In this document: in pieces, positions 1 to 10,465 of the stretch | Position numbering within the stretch: position 1 is the first letter of the stretch | Layout: the number at the start of each line of letters is the position of its first letter | IMG/VR virus record: IMGVR_UViG_3300027861_000229 | Span: 1-21,099 of that record | DNA: 21,099 nucleotides | Reading direction: 5' to 3' (one strand) | Source: a virus | The notes under the pieces: generated by a model | Databases searched by the model: none | The model's input: the letters and a program-made list of their open reading frames with translations, nothing else | What the model was told of the DNA's origin: nothing | Program-made: the position numbers and the translations under genes

Positions 1-41
1 GTATAGAAAACTACTGATTAATACTTAACAAGGGTATAACA
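1..41 (+). other. Leader before terminase, no gene supported
   Basis: These bases lie before the first ATG. The frame of the following terminase gene is open back to the window edge, so that gene could begin upstream, but the ATG at 42 is the first available start. Another frame ends with a UAA at 26-28 and could be the last eight codons of a gene cut off by the edge. No Shine-Dalgarno sequence is visible. Confidence 0.4.
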
Positions 42-449
42 ATGGTAAAGATTATAGAACAAAAACACTGATGAAGTCTTAGTATTTTAGAGAAAGGTGA
101 AACAGCTAATCCTAATTGAAGACCTAAGAAATGAATATCTTTAGTAAACAAACAATTAAGAGAACAAGGATATGACCCAGCGAAAAAAAAAGATATAGAA
201 GAAACATATCTTCAGATGTTACAACTCACAGAAACAGAACTTAAAAAACTGTTTCTTGATCCTAAACAACCTATGCTTATAAAAATACTTGCTAGTAATA
301 TGAGTAATACAAATAAGAACTTTGATGTAGTAGAAAAAATGCTAGACAGATGAATCGGTAAATCTATCCAGACCGTACAAGCAGCAGTAATGATGGCAAA
401 AGTTGATAATCCCTTAGAAGATAGGCTTAAAGAATTATGATTATATTAA
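42..449 (+). CDS. terS: Probable small terminase subunit
   Basis: 135 aa when UGA is read as glycine (six UGA, three GGN glycine codons). The N-terminus carries the NPNGRPKKG signature at residues 23-31, with the central glycine coded by UGA. This basic motif is typical of DUF5681-like phage proteins found just before large terminases. A charged helical region follows (YDPAKKKDIEETYLQML), then a C-terminal segment around FDVVEKMLDRGIGKS. Its expected role is to recognise phage DNA and regulate the large subunit at the start of packaging. Its position directly before the large terminase, with a 13-bp overlap in another frame, supports the call. The frame stays open upstream to the window edge, so the true start could be earlier. 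Function rests on the motif and neighbourhood. Confidence 0.75.
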
Positions 450-1834
450 ATGCAAAACAAATAAAATGATTAGAAGACTTTTGAATAAGGAATCTGACAA
501 AATCTGAAAAGATACAATATGTCTACAGTAAGTGATACATAGATATAGACTTCTTTTGAGATTTTTTTTTAAGAAGTTGGAAGTGAAAAGAAACACCAGA
601 TGTTCACCATGAAATCCAAACAGCATTAAGTTCTAAAGAAAATACAAATATCATTATCGCCAGATGACACTGAAAAACAACTACAATACTTATAAATATT
701 ATTCATTCCCTTGTATACGAAATTTATGGAAGTCAATTATATATAGCTTCAGCTGGACTATGAAGCGAGAGCTTATGAAAAATAAAATATGAGTTAGAAA
801 CAAACCAACATATAAAAGAAGTTTTTTGAAATTTAGTACCACATTTGGATGCAAAAGCTCAAGAACAGCAATGAACAAAAAAATGGAAGGAGAAATTATT
901 AGAACTAACAAATGGAGAAAGTATAGAAACACTAACAAAAGGTAACCCAGTAAGATGAAAAAGACCATCCAGAATAACTGTGGATGATTTAGAAGAAAAC
1001 AAAGATGTAATGAGTACCGTAACCGTAGAGAAAACAAGGAAGTGGTTCTTCAGTTCTTTGTACAATACTCTGCTTCCATGATGAAAGATTATTATACTTG
1101 GAACAATAGTAGGGAACATGTGCATGGTAAAGCACATTAAAGACACGAAAGACTGGCAAACGATAGAATACAAGGCAATAGAGAATTGAAAGCCACTGTG
1201 GACAGATATGTGGAGTATGGAAGAACTGGAGAAAAGAAAAAAAGAGATAGGAACGATATTATTCAATCAAGAGTTCATGAATATACCATTCCAAGTAGAA
1301 CATACAATCGTGAAGCAAGAACATATACAATACTTTGATTATACATGACAACCGTTTGATTATATAAATATCTGAGTGGATCCAGCGATTAGTGAAAAAA
1401 CAAGTTCAGATCCATTTGCAATAGTTGTAACTGCAGAAAAATGAAATAAGAAATATGTACTAGAAGCAATAGAATTGAAAGAAAGAAATAAGGATCCGTT
1501 CAAAGCGACAAAAACACTAAAGTCAATATACAATAAATACAAAGCAAATAGAGTGACCATAGAAACAATAGCATTCCAACAAGTGATGAGTAAATTATTG
1601 AAAGCAGAAAACATGGCCGTAACAGATGTAACACCAAATAGAGATAAGGTGACCAGGCTGATGGAATGGCAATGAGAATTTGAACAAGGGAATATTTACT
1701 TCAATAGAGAAAAAACATTCGACCTTGTGGACCAGCTGCTACAATTCCCAGATGTACAGCATGATGATTTAGTAGATGCTATGGTATATAGCTTCAGAAA
1801 AACTAAAAAAAGTTTTATTATTGATACATTTTAA
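437..1834 (+). CDS. terL: Large terminase subunit (ATPase and nuclease)
   Basis: 465 aa, with 19 UGA and 8 GGN glycines. This is the packaging motor that pumps DNA into the prohead and cuts the concatemer. The N-terminal ATPase has a Walker A loop RGHGKTT at residues 76-82 in which both glycines are UGA. Walker B is ITVDDLEE with D183, D184 and the catalytic E186, and a coupling-type motif LGTIVG follows. The C-terminal RNase H-like nuclease shows the acidic residues D315 (GVDPAIS), E376 (TIETIAF) and D443/D444 (HDDLVDAM). The order and length fit the family. The start at 437 overlaps terS by 13 bp; the frame needs UGA decoding by codon 11. It is the best single proof of both the phage nature and the code of this DNA. 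Confidence 0.96.
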
Positions 1835-1892
1835 TAATTTACAATAATATTAATATGAATACAATAAAATTAATATTTACTAAATAAAAAAT

Positions 1893-3107
1893 ATGGAATT
1901 ATTTTGAAAGAAATTTTTTGAAAAAAAAGCAGTATGAGATAAAACTTGATTCAGCTATAATGGTGCTACATTTTGATTTGATAGTAACCTAACAACAAAT
2001 ACAAGCCTATATTATAAATTATATAGAGAAAATACAGACCTTAGAAGATGTGTAGAAGAATTATACCAAACAGTAGGTAAAGATGGTTTCAAAATAATGG
2101 AATGAGAAAATGAAATAAAAAACCAAGAAATAATTAGTGCTTTAAATTATGGGAATGGATTTGACATATTGAAAAATACATTAATAAGAGATACAGAAGT
2201 TGCTGCAAATATTTTTGTAATCCATATAAAAAATGCTGGATGAAAAATTATTTGATTTCAAATACTAGACCCTAGAACAATCAGAATCGTTGCAAATAAA
2301 CATTGAGAAGTATTGAGATACATACAAACTAGATGATGAAATGTACAAGAATTTTTGCCAAATGAAGTATTCCACTTCAAAGATATGATCGACCCAGATA
2401 ATGAAGTACAATGAATATCTAAAATAGAAACACTTATATATGACATAATGAGTGATAAAGAAAGCTGAAGAAGTAACTATGCTTTTTTCAAAAATAATGC
2501 CATACCAAGTACACTAATAACATTAGATAATGGACTGGATGAAACTGAGATGAAGCAAGCAATGGCAACTCTTAAAAAACAATTTACTGGATGAGCCAAT
2601 AAACATAAAGTAAGTGCAGCAGCATGAATAAAAGATGTTACACAATTAAGCTGATGAATTAAAGATATGGAATTCACTGCTCTAAGATGATTTACAACAG
2701 AAAGGATATGTAGTGCCATGTGAGTACCTAAAACCATTCTAGGATACTCTGATGGAGTAAATTATAGTACTTCAGATAATCAATATAGAAAATATATAGA
2801 GAATACAATTAGGCCACTACAAAATCAAATAGAACAAATGTTTAATGTTCTTATAAAATCAATAAATCCAAATGCAAGAATAGAGTTCCTAGACTTGAAT
2901 CAATTTGATTATTCACAAAAGATAACAGATTTTGAAAAATTAGTTTGAATCTGAAGTATGACACCATCAGAAGTTAGAGAAGAATTGTGACTAGAAGAAC
3001 TAGAGTGAGAAAATACAAATAGATTAATGATAAAGCAATGATATGAATTATTAGAAGATGTATGAGTAAATGAAATAACACCACTGCCAGAAGTTCCTAA
3101 AAAATAA
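1893..3107 (+). CDS. HK97-type portal protein
   Basis: 404 aa, near the usual length for HK97-family portals. The portal forms the dodecameric ring at one capsid vertex through which DNA enters and leaves, and on which the head assembles. The N-terminal half has TDLRRCVEELYQTVGKDGFK and VLRYIQTRGGNVQEFLPNEV, matching the wing and stem layout of the family. The C-terminal half contains MGVPKTILGYSDG followed by a helical YRKYIENTIRPLQNQIEQ segment, a classic portal signature. The C-terminus is acidic. It follows terL after a 58-bp AT-rich gap and is 3 bp from the next gene. Many glycines are UGA, including the one in the MGVP motif. The start is the first ATG after the gap, preceded by an A-rich stretch and no Shine-Dalgarno. 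Confidence 0.93.
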
Positions 3108-3110
3108 GAT

Positions 3111-3833
3111 ATGCCTATAAACAGATATTTATTAGCCAAAGAGAAAGCCTTTACAAATACTATGTATAGGTTTTTTGTGAAAAGTAGAAAAGAAGTACAA
3201 GCATTACTAAGGAAGCAAGATACACAAAAAGACTTTAATGGTGATTTGAATAAATTGCTAGAAGAAATAATGTTGTGAGCTGCCTTGATCGTATCAAATA
3301 AAAGTAAACCAGTATTAGTAAAATGAACAAAAGAAACTATTAAAATAAATCCTAACTTTGCAATTAACTGGGAATTAAGAAACGACCCAGCAGTTTCATA
3401 TCTAGACCACCTAGTAACAATACATAGCTCAAATTATTTAGAATGAAGCATAGGACATACTACATATACAAGAATTACAAAACTAGTCAATAACTGATTA
3501 AGTGCATGATTGTCATATACAGAGATAGCAAAAGACATAGAGAAACTAGACCCAATTGTGTTTAGTAAAAATAGAAGTAAAATGATAGCAGTTGCAGAAT
3601 TATGAACAGCTTACGAGCAGTGAAAATTTATGCCAATGCAAGATTTGAAAGATAAATGAGAAATAGTATTAAAAAAATGGCTTACAGTAAATGATGAAAA
3701 AGTAAGGCCAGAACATAGTAAAAACCAATCAGACTGATATATACCCTTAGATATTCCATTTAGTTGAACACAAACAAAAGTAGCTCCAGCTCCACCAAAC
3801 TGTAGATGTTCACTTATATATAAAGTAATATAA
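3111..3833 (+). CDS. Head morphogenesis protein, Mu F / SPP1 gp7-like
   Basis: 240 aa. The C-terminal domain ends with KVAPAPPNCRCSLIYK, carrying the Pro-Asn-Cys-Arg-Cys element that is the hallmark of the Mu gpF-like head morphogenesis family. It is preceded by VRPEHSKNQSDGYIPLD, which fits the conserved R-x-x-H box. Upstream, YTEIAKDIEKLDPIVF and RSKMIAVAELGTAYEQ match the helical core of the family. In known phages this protein is a minor head component encoded just after the portal and needed for making infectious heads; the same order holds here, with a 3-bp gap. It lacks a fused ADP-ribosyltransferase or other effector domain, so it is the minimal version. The start ATG sits 3 bp after the portal stop. 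Confidence 0.88.
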
Positions 3834-3839
3834 AATATC

Positions 3840-4016
3840 ATGACAAGAGTTAAGAAAAAGAAATTTTTTGAAATACACGATATAAGTTTCAATGAAGAAG
3901 TTGAAGACTTATATAATAGTGGATGGACTCTAGATGAAATTAAAGAATGAAAAGAATATATACAAGAAAATTATAATAAGGAAGTGAAAAACTTTAGAGA
4001 AAGTTTATTAAATTAA
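3840..4016 (+). CDS. 58-aa hypothetical head-region protein
   Basis: 58 aa, very basic N-terminus (MTRVKKKKFFEIHD) followed by an amphipathic helical region with the phrase YNSGWTLDEIKEGKEYI. It contains a single UGA glycine. The protein lies between the Mu F-like protein and the prohead protease, 6 bp after the former. I do not recognise a family. The helical turn WTLDEIKEG could be a small DNA-binding or protein-contact motif, but this is only a resemblance. Reading frame, position and A-rich start context support that it is a real gene. Confidence 0.6.
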
Positions 4017-4073
4017 TTTACAAAATTAAACTTATCATAATAATATAAATAATATTTAATAATAATATAAAAT

Positions 4074-5144
4074 ATGAAAACTAGATTTTTTCAAGCTGAA
4101 ATGAAAGAAGTTGAGTTGAAAGAGTGAAGCATCAAAATAAAATGATTTGCATCTACTCCAGATATTGACAGATATAACGACATAGTTAATCCAAAAGCAT
4201 TCAAGAATGCAATCGAGTGATATATGACTAATCCAGTAATACTACTACAACATAATTCAGATAAACCAATTTGAAAAACTGTAGATAGTAAAATCAATAA
4301 AAATTGATTAAATATCACAGTAGAAATTACGAACGATATAGATAATGTCTTCAAGAATATCCAAGATGGAATCCTAAAAGGTTTCTCAATATGATTTATA
4401 CCGAAGAAGTGGGAATACAAAATGGTATGAGATAAAGAGATAAGAGAAATAACTGAACTTGACCTTATAGAAGTATCAGTTGTAAGTACTCCAGCAAATG
4501 CATCTAGTCTATTTAGTTTATCAAAAAGTATTAAATCATTTTTTGAAGAATTGAAAGAAGACAATATTATTAATAATAAAGAAACTATGAAAAATGAAGT
4601 TAAAGAAAATCAAGATGTAGAAAAAGAAACTACTGAACAAGTTGAACAAGAAGAAGTTGTAACTGAAGAAAAAGAAAATACTGAAGAACAAGAAAATGAA
4701 GAAACTACAGAAGAAAATACTGAAGAAAAAAACACAGAAGAAGAAATAACTGAATGAACTAATACTGTCGCTCCAGACAAAGTTGAAACTGCAGATGAAA
4801 ACTCTGCTGAAGAAACTGAAACTGAAACTGAAGAAGTAGAAGAAACATCTGAAAACGATGAAGAAACTACTGAAGAAGAATCAGAAGAAGTTGAAAATGA
4901 TGAAGCTGGAAGTGAATTAGAAAAAGATTTTGCAGCTATGAAAAAAGAGTTAGCAGAACAAAAAGAATTGCTTGATGTTTGTGTAGATACTTTAATGAAT
5001 CTATCTAACAGAACACAAGAAATTAAATGAGTTGTTGAAGCTATGCCTATAAAAAGGTGACTAGCTACATTAGGTGGAGTACAAGAAAAGAAAAATGTAG
5101 ATCCATTAGTACAAGCATTAATGAATGCTAAAGAAAATTATTAA
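4074..5144 (+). CDS. Prohead protease fused to acidic scaffold-like domain
   Basis: 356 aa. Residues 1 to about 165 form an HK97-type (S78-like) prohead protease: KGFASTPDIDRYNDIV, then H60 in LLQHNSDKPIG, S105 in KGFSIGF and E133 in IEVSVVSTPAN. H60 and S105 fit the catalytic His and Ser, and E133 is a possible third member. Residues 172 to about 277 are an extreme Glu/Thr-rich stretch with almost no hydrophobic residues. Residues about 280-356 look like a coiled coil with a conserved-looking end. The tail probably acts as the scaffold that is removed by the protease during maturation, as the delta domain or a separate scaffold does in other phages. No separate scaffold gene is seen before the capsid gene. 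An internal ATG at 4587 could start a scaffold-only product. Confidence 0.92.
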
Positions 5145-5163
5145 TTATTAATCTTAAAAAAAG

Positions 5164-6213
5164 ATGAAAACTGAAATGACTAACGAGCAAAAATTAGCTC
5201 TAGTTCAAAAAGCCTTAAATGGTAAATTGGAAGTGAAATGAGATGCAATGGATACAGCTGAAGCTGGTGCTGGTGCTGAATTTATTGATACTGGTATGTC
5301 AAGTACAGTATTACAAAAAGTAAGAGATGCACAATCAGTGTTATCTAAATTACCAACTCCAATCACAATGCCTACTGGAACATTTGAAATTCCAACTGAA
5401 TGAGCGGATCCTACATTTTATGCTGGTTCTGAAAATACAGCTGGACCAGGTACTGAATGAACTGCTTCAAATGCTGGTACTGGTTCTATTACTCTTACAT
5501 CTAAAAAGTTTACTGCTATCACTTATTTAAGTGGAGAATTAGATGAAGATGCAATTGTATCAATTAGACCATATGTAGAAGATAAAATATCTAAAGCATA
5601 TACTGAATTACTAGATAAGGTTTTAATTAACTGAGATACTACTACTGCTGCTACTGGTAATGTAAATAGTGATGATGCTGCTCCAACTGCTGGAACATAC
5701 TACTTACAAATGGATGGTATGAGAAAAGCTGCTATTGATAATTCAAAAACAGTAGATGCTGGAACATTAGATAGTACAGACTTTAGAGCTGCTAGAAAAC
5801 TATTAGGAAGAAAATGATTAAATCCAGATAAACTATTATGGATATTAGGAGCTGATGTTTATTACAAATTACTAGGTTTAACACAAGCTGAAACTATAGA
5901 AAAATTTGGAACTGCTGCTACATTCTCAAATGGTACTCTATCTGCTGTAGATGGAATCGAAATCGTAACAAATGGAGATGTTCCTACTACTGAAGCTGAT
6001 GGTAAAGTATCTGATACACCAGCTAACAATACTGTTGGTACTGCTCTATTAGTTTATAGAGAAGATATTATAACTGGTTTTAAAAGAGAACTTAAAACTA
6101 ATGTTGAATACTTACCAAACTTAGACCAATTTAGAATTTCTGCACATACTAGATTTGCATTAACTATTAAAGCTACTGACTCAGTTGCTGCATTAATTAA
6201 TGTAACTATATAA
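5164..6213 (+). CDS. Major capsid protein, HK97 fold
   Basis: 349 aa. It follows the protease directly, as expected for the shell protein. The N-terminal region MKTEMTNEQKLALVQKALNG is helical and could be partly removed on maturation. The rest shows features of HK97-like capsids: STVLQKVRDAQSVLSKLPTP, the segment ITLTSKKFTAITYLSGELDE, then IVSIRPYVEDKISKAYTELL, and a C-terminal ALLVYREDIITGFKRELKTN. Codon use differs sharply from its neighbours: many GGT, GCT and ACT codons, and only about 5 UGA against 25 GGN glycines. This is what I would expect for the most highly expressed virion gene. A 10-bp hairpin follows its stop codon. The start has no Shine-Dalgarno, only an A-rich run. Confidence 0.92.
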
Positions 6214-6226
6214 TTGTAGGTTATTA

Positions 6227-6253
6227 GAACTGTCAAGTATTATTTGACAGTTC
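6227..6253 (+). terminator. 10-bp hairpin after the capsid gene
   Basis: GAACTGTCAA at 6227-6236 and TTGACAGTTC at 6244-6253 are exact inverted repeats around a 7-nt loop. The hairpin starts 13 bp after the capsid stop codon. There is no run of T directly after it, so it could be a weak terminator, a processing site or a 3' stabiliser for the capsid message rather than a strong intrinsic terminator. It sits where a drop in expression after the capsid gene would make sense. Confidence 0.65.
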
Positions 6254-6282
6254 AATATAATTTATTATCTAAAAATTTAAAA

Positions 6283-6504
6283 ATGTTTATTATAAATAAG
6301 AGTGAAGAAGTACAAAGAACTAAAATAAATTGAAACAAACAAGATGTAAAACCTTGAGAAATAGTTGAAGTTACAAAAGAAGAATGACTATATGTAACTA
6401 AAGCATACGGAGAAATTTTTTGAGTATCTGAAGAAGCAAAAAAAAGAAAACAATCTTCTGAGAAAAAAACAGAAGCACCTAAAAAAAATAGATTTAGAAA
6501 GTAG
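6283..6504 (+). CDS. 73-aa hypothetical head-region protein
   Basis: 73 aa. The first half (INGNKQDVKPGEIVEVTKEEG) reads like the short beta-rich proteins often found after capsid genes in siphophages, which sit on the head or at the head-tail junction. The C-terminal half is a basic, low-complexity tail (KKRKQSSEKKTEAPKK). Four UGA and one GGA code its glycines. It lies between the capsid hairpin and the connector gene. I do not recognise a family with confidence, and the head-tail role is inferred only from position and shape. Confidence 0.6.
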
Positions 6505-6526
6505 ATTAATTATTAAAAATTAGAAG

Positions 6527-7060
6527 ATGGCAAATTATGTTAGTGAAGCAGAACTAAATACAATCTTAGGAACAAGCGGAGAAACTGCATTGTTAACTGA
6601 ACTGAATGAACTTGCAACTGCTTATATAAATAATTTTTTAAGAATTACTACTCTAGCAAAAAAGACAGCTCAAGAAGAAATCCAAGATTATAATGGAACA
6701 AATGAATACTTTACAAAAGAACTAAATCCAAGTGACCTTGTAGAAGTAAATGGAGCAACAGTAGTTGGAGTAGTGGATATCACATGAAGAAAAATAACAT
6801 TCCAACATACTCCAATAAATACAGATACTATATTCAATAAAATCACTCTGAAATATACATACGGATACGAAACAATTCCAGATGATATCAAATGAGTGGT
6901 ATACTGAATAGTTGGATACTTATATAACTGAAGAAAAACTGCTGGTATAAAATCATTTACACAATGACAAATAACAGTAACGAAAGATGATGTAAAATCA
7001 ATAGAATCAATGCTGATTGCATGATTAACTAAATACAGAAAAAATACTATTTACTGCTAA
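6527..7060 (+). CDS. Head-tail connector protein
   Basis: 177 aa. The N-terminal helices (YVSEAELNTILG, then LLTELNELATAYINNFL) and the middle strands with TLKYTYGYETIPDDIKGVVYG resemble gp6-like head-tail connectors, where the phrase Y-x-x-G-Y-x-x-IPxDIKxA is typical. Such proteins form a ring under the portal. It is followed by a closure-like and a gp10-like gene, the usual order. Glycine coding is mixed (six UGA, eight GGN). The start ATG is preceded by the weak purine-rich TAGAAG, one of the few places that looks like a ribosome binding site in this window. Confidence 0.8.
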
Positions 7061-7064
7061 AAAA

Positions 7065-7382
7065 ATGTTACAAACAATAAACAACATAATAACAGTTAAG
7101 AGATGGGATGAAGTCAGTTGAGAAAGTTCTTATATAGACTTGATTACTGGCTTATCTTGTTATATAGAGCCAGCAGATTTTGAAGTCGCTAGCAATGTAG
7201 ATGGAGAAAGTACGAGTGATGTATTCAATCTATTTTCTGACAATACAAATATTATAATTTGAGATAAGATTATAGATAAAGACTGAAACGACTACAAAGT
7301 TAAATGAACAAAAGTATTTGATGATCTACTCGGAACACATATTGAAGCTGTTATTTTAAAAACCTATTGAGAAGATGCTTAA
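7065..7382 (+). CDS. Probable head closure / head-tail joining protein
   Basis: 105 aa, mainly beta by composition. It contains GLSCYIEPADFEV near residue 30 and ends with a strand pattern (GDKIIDKDGNDYKVKGTKVF, then HIEAVILKTYG) like that of phage head-tail joining or closure proteins, in which a short loop between two strands plugs the portal channel. It starts 4 bp after the connector stop and its last codons overlap the next gene by 8 bp, so translation is probably coupled. The family assignment is from size, strand pattern and gene order, not from a diagnostic motif. Confidence 0.7.
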
Positions 7383-7707
7383 ATTTACACTTACATCCGA
7401 TTTAAAAACTTATGATATCAAATGAGCTATAAATAAAGCATTAATACAAAGCACTCTGGTTGTACAATGAAAGGCTGTAAGAAATGCTCCATACCAAACA
7501 TGAAATTTAAGAAGAAGTATAACAACAGAAGTAAAAAGAGATAAATGAATAATCGGAACAAATGTAAGGTATGCAAAAGTAAGAGAATTTGTAAATAAGA
7601 AGAATCCAAGTAGAAAATTTTATATGAAAAGAGCTTTAGAAAAAAGTTGATTTGAAATTAAAAGAATATTTACTAAAAATATAAATAATGTTCTCCACAA
7701 TAAGTAA
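7375..7707 (+). CDS. HK97 gp10-like neck / tail completion protein
   Basis: 110 aa. It contains the family signature APYQTGNLRRSI near residues 39-50, with the glycine coded by UGA, followed by IIGTNVRYAKVREF, which matches the Y-A-x-x-x-E-[FY] element of HK97 gp10-like proteins. It ends with a FYMKRALEKSGFEIKR helix. Members are minor tail or neck proteins needed to join tails to heads. The start overlaps the previous gene by 8 bp and the end overlaps the next by 20 bp, which suggests tightly coupled translation. It fits the canonical connector, closure, gp10-like, tail terminator order. Confidence 0.87.
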
Positions 7708-8101
7708 TGAAATATACACGATAATAAACTCACTAGTAGCGACTACAAAATTAGCCGCTGTTTACAATTATGATGTAAAGACATACGATAATGTCCCAGC
7801 AGCTACAATCACTCCCTTAGACACAGCAGAAACAGTCCTAGACACAGTTACAAATATGGATGTGATACCATTTAGAGTAAGAGTAGTTGATAAGAATAAA
7901 AATGTAGCTACGATGGAATCTAGAATGAGAACACTTGCAGATGAAATAATTGCAGAATTAAGAAAGAAAGAAAATATAACTTTGAATGGATCCGTTTGTA
8001 ATATGACATTTTGAATTACATGGGGATGGATGGATGACCAGCAGCCAATGAGAACATTTGAAATTGTATGTACAGTAACAACAACAAATACTATTATCTA
8101 A
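7688..8101 (+). CDS. Probable tail terminator protein
   Basis: 137 aa. An N-terminal helix (MFSTISNEIYTIINSLVATT) is followed by VYNYDVKTYDNVPAATITP and VIPFRVRVVDKNKN, a helix and two strands typical of small tail terminator / neck proteins that cap the tail tube and set the junction with the head. The C-terminal half pairs a helix (MESRMRTLADEIIAEL) with strands ending in MRTFEIVCTVTT. Only one UGA codon is used. It overlaps the gp10-like gene by 20 bp. The call is supported by position just before the tail genes and by the fold pattern; no catalytic motif is expected. Confidence 0.75.
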
Positions 8102-8111
8102 TTTAAAAACC

Positions 8112-9416
8112 ATGAGTACTTGATTAAAAATAACAAACGAGCAATTAATCTGATGAGAATATGAATGAGAGCCACATGTTGCACAAGTTAATGCTAATGG
8201 ATCATTAAAAACTGTACCAGGACCTTGATGAAATTTAGTTGAAAGTGATTTAACTAATACCGTATGGGGAATAAGAAAAGTCGCACAAGATTTAAGCTTA
8301 TTTCATTGAATATGGACTTATAATATACCACAAGCTTATTGGAGAATAGCTGAAAACTGAACTGCTTTAGTTGATACAGATACTTCTACAAAATGTGTAT
8401 CTAGTCTTTGACAAATGAATATAAATAGTTGAGCTACTATTTGAGATATAACTCATTTACATAGTAGAAGACACCCTAGATACCAACCTAATAGATGACA
8501 TTATTATGCAACAGCTTGATATATACCAAACCCTACTGCTACTTGAATAAGAGAATGGGGATTACTAAGTAATTGAAGTTCCGTATTATTTAGATTAACA
8601 GATTGAGTTTTAAAATGAGTAATGACAAATAGTGTATGAACTACAAAAGAAGTTACTTTAGATTTACCAGTTTGAGCAGATTTAAGTGCTTGAAACTTAT
8701 ATGATATACAATACCATTGGAGATGAGTATGAAATTATTATTTTTATTTTAATCTAAAATTAGTTTGAGTAATTACTAATCTTTGAACTTGAACACAAGT
8801 ATCTACTGCTAATCCAGCAATGGCCGTACATTATAGATGTGAAAATACAGATTGAACAGATGTTGCTATGAGCTTTGGTTGTGTAGATGTTACAAGTGAA
8901 TGATGACAAAAAGAATGATTAACTTATGTAGCTTGTACGAATGAAATTGGAGCAACTCAAGGGAGAGATATATCTTGATACAATCAACCTTTGATTATAA
9001 TGAGAGTTAAAGAAACATTATATTGATTAGCAAATACTAGAGATAGTATACTAAATAGAATGAGTGCTAGTTCAGATCAAAAATCTACAATGACTATGTG
9101 GAGAACAAGAGATGAAACTGCCTTTAGTTGAACTGAATATAATGATTGAAATTATGTAGATGCTGAAATGTGAAGTAGTGTAGAATATATAGATTGTGTT
9201 CCTTATAGTGATACTCAAATAGAATTTGATACATTAAAAGCTTCTAAAGTATTATGAGCTAGAGTACCACAAGACTGAACAACTATTGTTTGAAACCCTA
9301 GTGAAGAAATAAATTTTTTCGTGGAACAATGAGATTATCTAATTTTATGTTGAGCTAGAGAACAATGATGAGCTTGTAATATGTTCTGAAACTTGGAGCT
9401 TGGAGAAGAAATTTAA
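8112..9416 (+). CDS. 434-aa probable virion surface protein
   Basis: 434 aa. It has the highest number of UGA codons in the window (about 42, against 8 GGN glycines). The N-terminus (NVLV-like VESDLTNTVWGIRKVAQDL) is followed by LHSRRHPRYQPNRGHYYATA and TGIREWGLLSNGSSVLFRL. From memory, this arginine/Tyr-Gln-Pro pattern followed by a G-[LF]-x-x-x-x-x-[VS]-x-F-R-[LV] strand occurs in virion structural proteins of diverse phages, where it forms a jelly-roll-like or lectin-like domain. No signal peptide or TM segment. It lies between the tail terminator and the tail tube, a place where neck appendages or capsid fibers are sometimes encoded. Its function is not known; a surface or host-contact role is inferred. 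Confidence 0.65.
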
Positions 9417-9473
9417 TTTACTAAATTTAATATTTATATATTATATTAATAGTTTAAAATTTAATACAACAAT

Positions 9474-10448
9474 ATGACAAATAAAATATGAAGACTAGTC
9501 TCATTATGAATAGGTAAAGAAACTACAGCTGGAACTGAAACAAGTTCTTATACATGGATACCATTAACTATATCACCATTTATAAAACCTATAAATGAAT
9601 ATATAGATAATGAAAATGGAATCTGAAGAATAGAGTGAAGCAACTGACAAGAACTTGCTAAATCTGAAACAGAAACAAACATAGAATGATGGGTATGACA
9701 AAGCACGTTCTGACTTATCATGACAGCAATGTTCTGAACTTCTGCAGCACCAACAACTGTAGAAACTGGAGTTTACAAACATGCATTTACAGTACAAAAT
9801 GACAATGATCATAAATCATTTTCATTAGTAACAGATGGAAGCACTCAAAATCTTTCGTTATATAATTTATTAGATGCTCTTTCAATAAATGCAGAAGTAT
9901 GATCGGTTGTAAATTTTTCTGGATTATTTAAAGGTAAAAAGGTAAATACTACTACTGGAGAAACTGTTGCCTTTGCAAGTGAAAACTATTTTAAGGTTGC
10001 AAATATGACTGTAAAATTTGCAGATGATGTATCATGATTAACTGCTGCAAGTTCTGTAGATTTACAAATGGTAAATTTTGAACTTTCAAAGAACACTACC
10101 CCAATATATAAAGTATGAAGTATAGAGCCATCTAGTATTCATAATCAACAATTAGCATTAGCTGGAGATTTTGAAGCACTATTTACAGATGATACTTATA
10201 AAGATTATGTAAGTGGTTGAACAAATAAAGCAATGAGAATAACTATACAATGAGATGCATTGATAGGAGCTACAGAATATCCAGAATTAAGTTTTGATTT
10301 TGCTAATCTATCATTTACAGAATGGGATAGAACAACAGATAATAATGCTATCATGAGCCAAACAGTTTGATTTACTGGTGGGTATAGTATTGCTGATACT
10401 GCCATGATAACTTGATATTTACAAAATGAAGAAAGTTCACAATATTAA
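9474..10448 (+). CDS. Major tail tube protein
   Basis: 324 aa. The N-terminal IGRLVSLGIGKETTAGTETS and WIPLTISPFIKPINEYIDNE match the start of tube proteins, where early residues face the lumen and an ETTAGT element is common. The rest is a beta-rich body (KHAFTVQNDNDHKSFSLVTD, then LDALSINAEVGSVVNFSGLF). Tube proteins stack as hexamers to form the siphovirus tail. Glycines are 16 UGA and 13 GGN, between the extremes of the capsid and its other neighbours. It follows a 57-bp AT-rich gap after the 434-aa gene and precedes a small ORF with a hairpin, then the tail chaperone gene, as in other siphophages. Confidence 0.85.
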
Positions 10449-10465
10449 TTTATAATAAAAATATT

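Noticed and set aside
437-1834. Broken or frameshifted terminase pseudogene
   Set aside because: All in-frame interruptions are UGA, never UAA or UAG, and all motifs are intact if UGA is glycine. The same holds for every gene.
4587-4910. Glu/Thr-rich stretch as a tandem DNA repeat or contamination
   Set aside because: It is continuous in frame with the protease and a C-terminal coiled coil, and acidic tails are common in scaffold domains.
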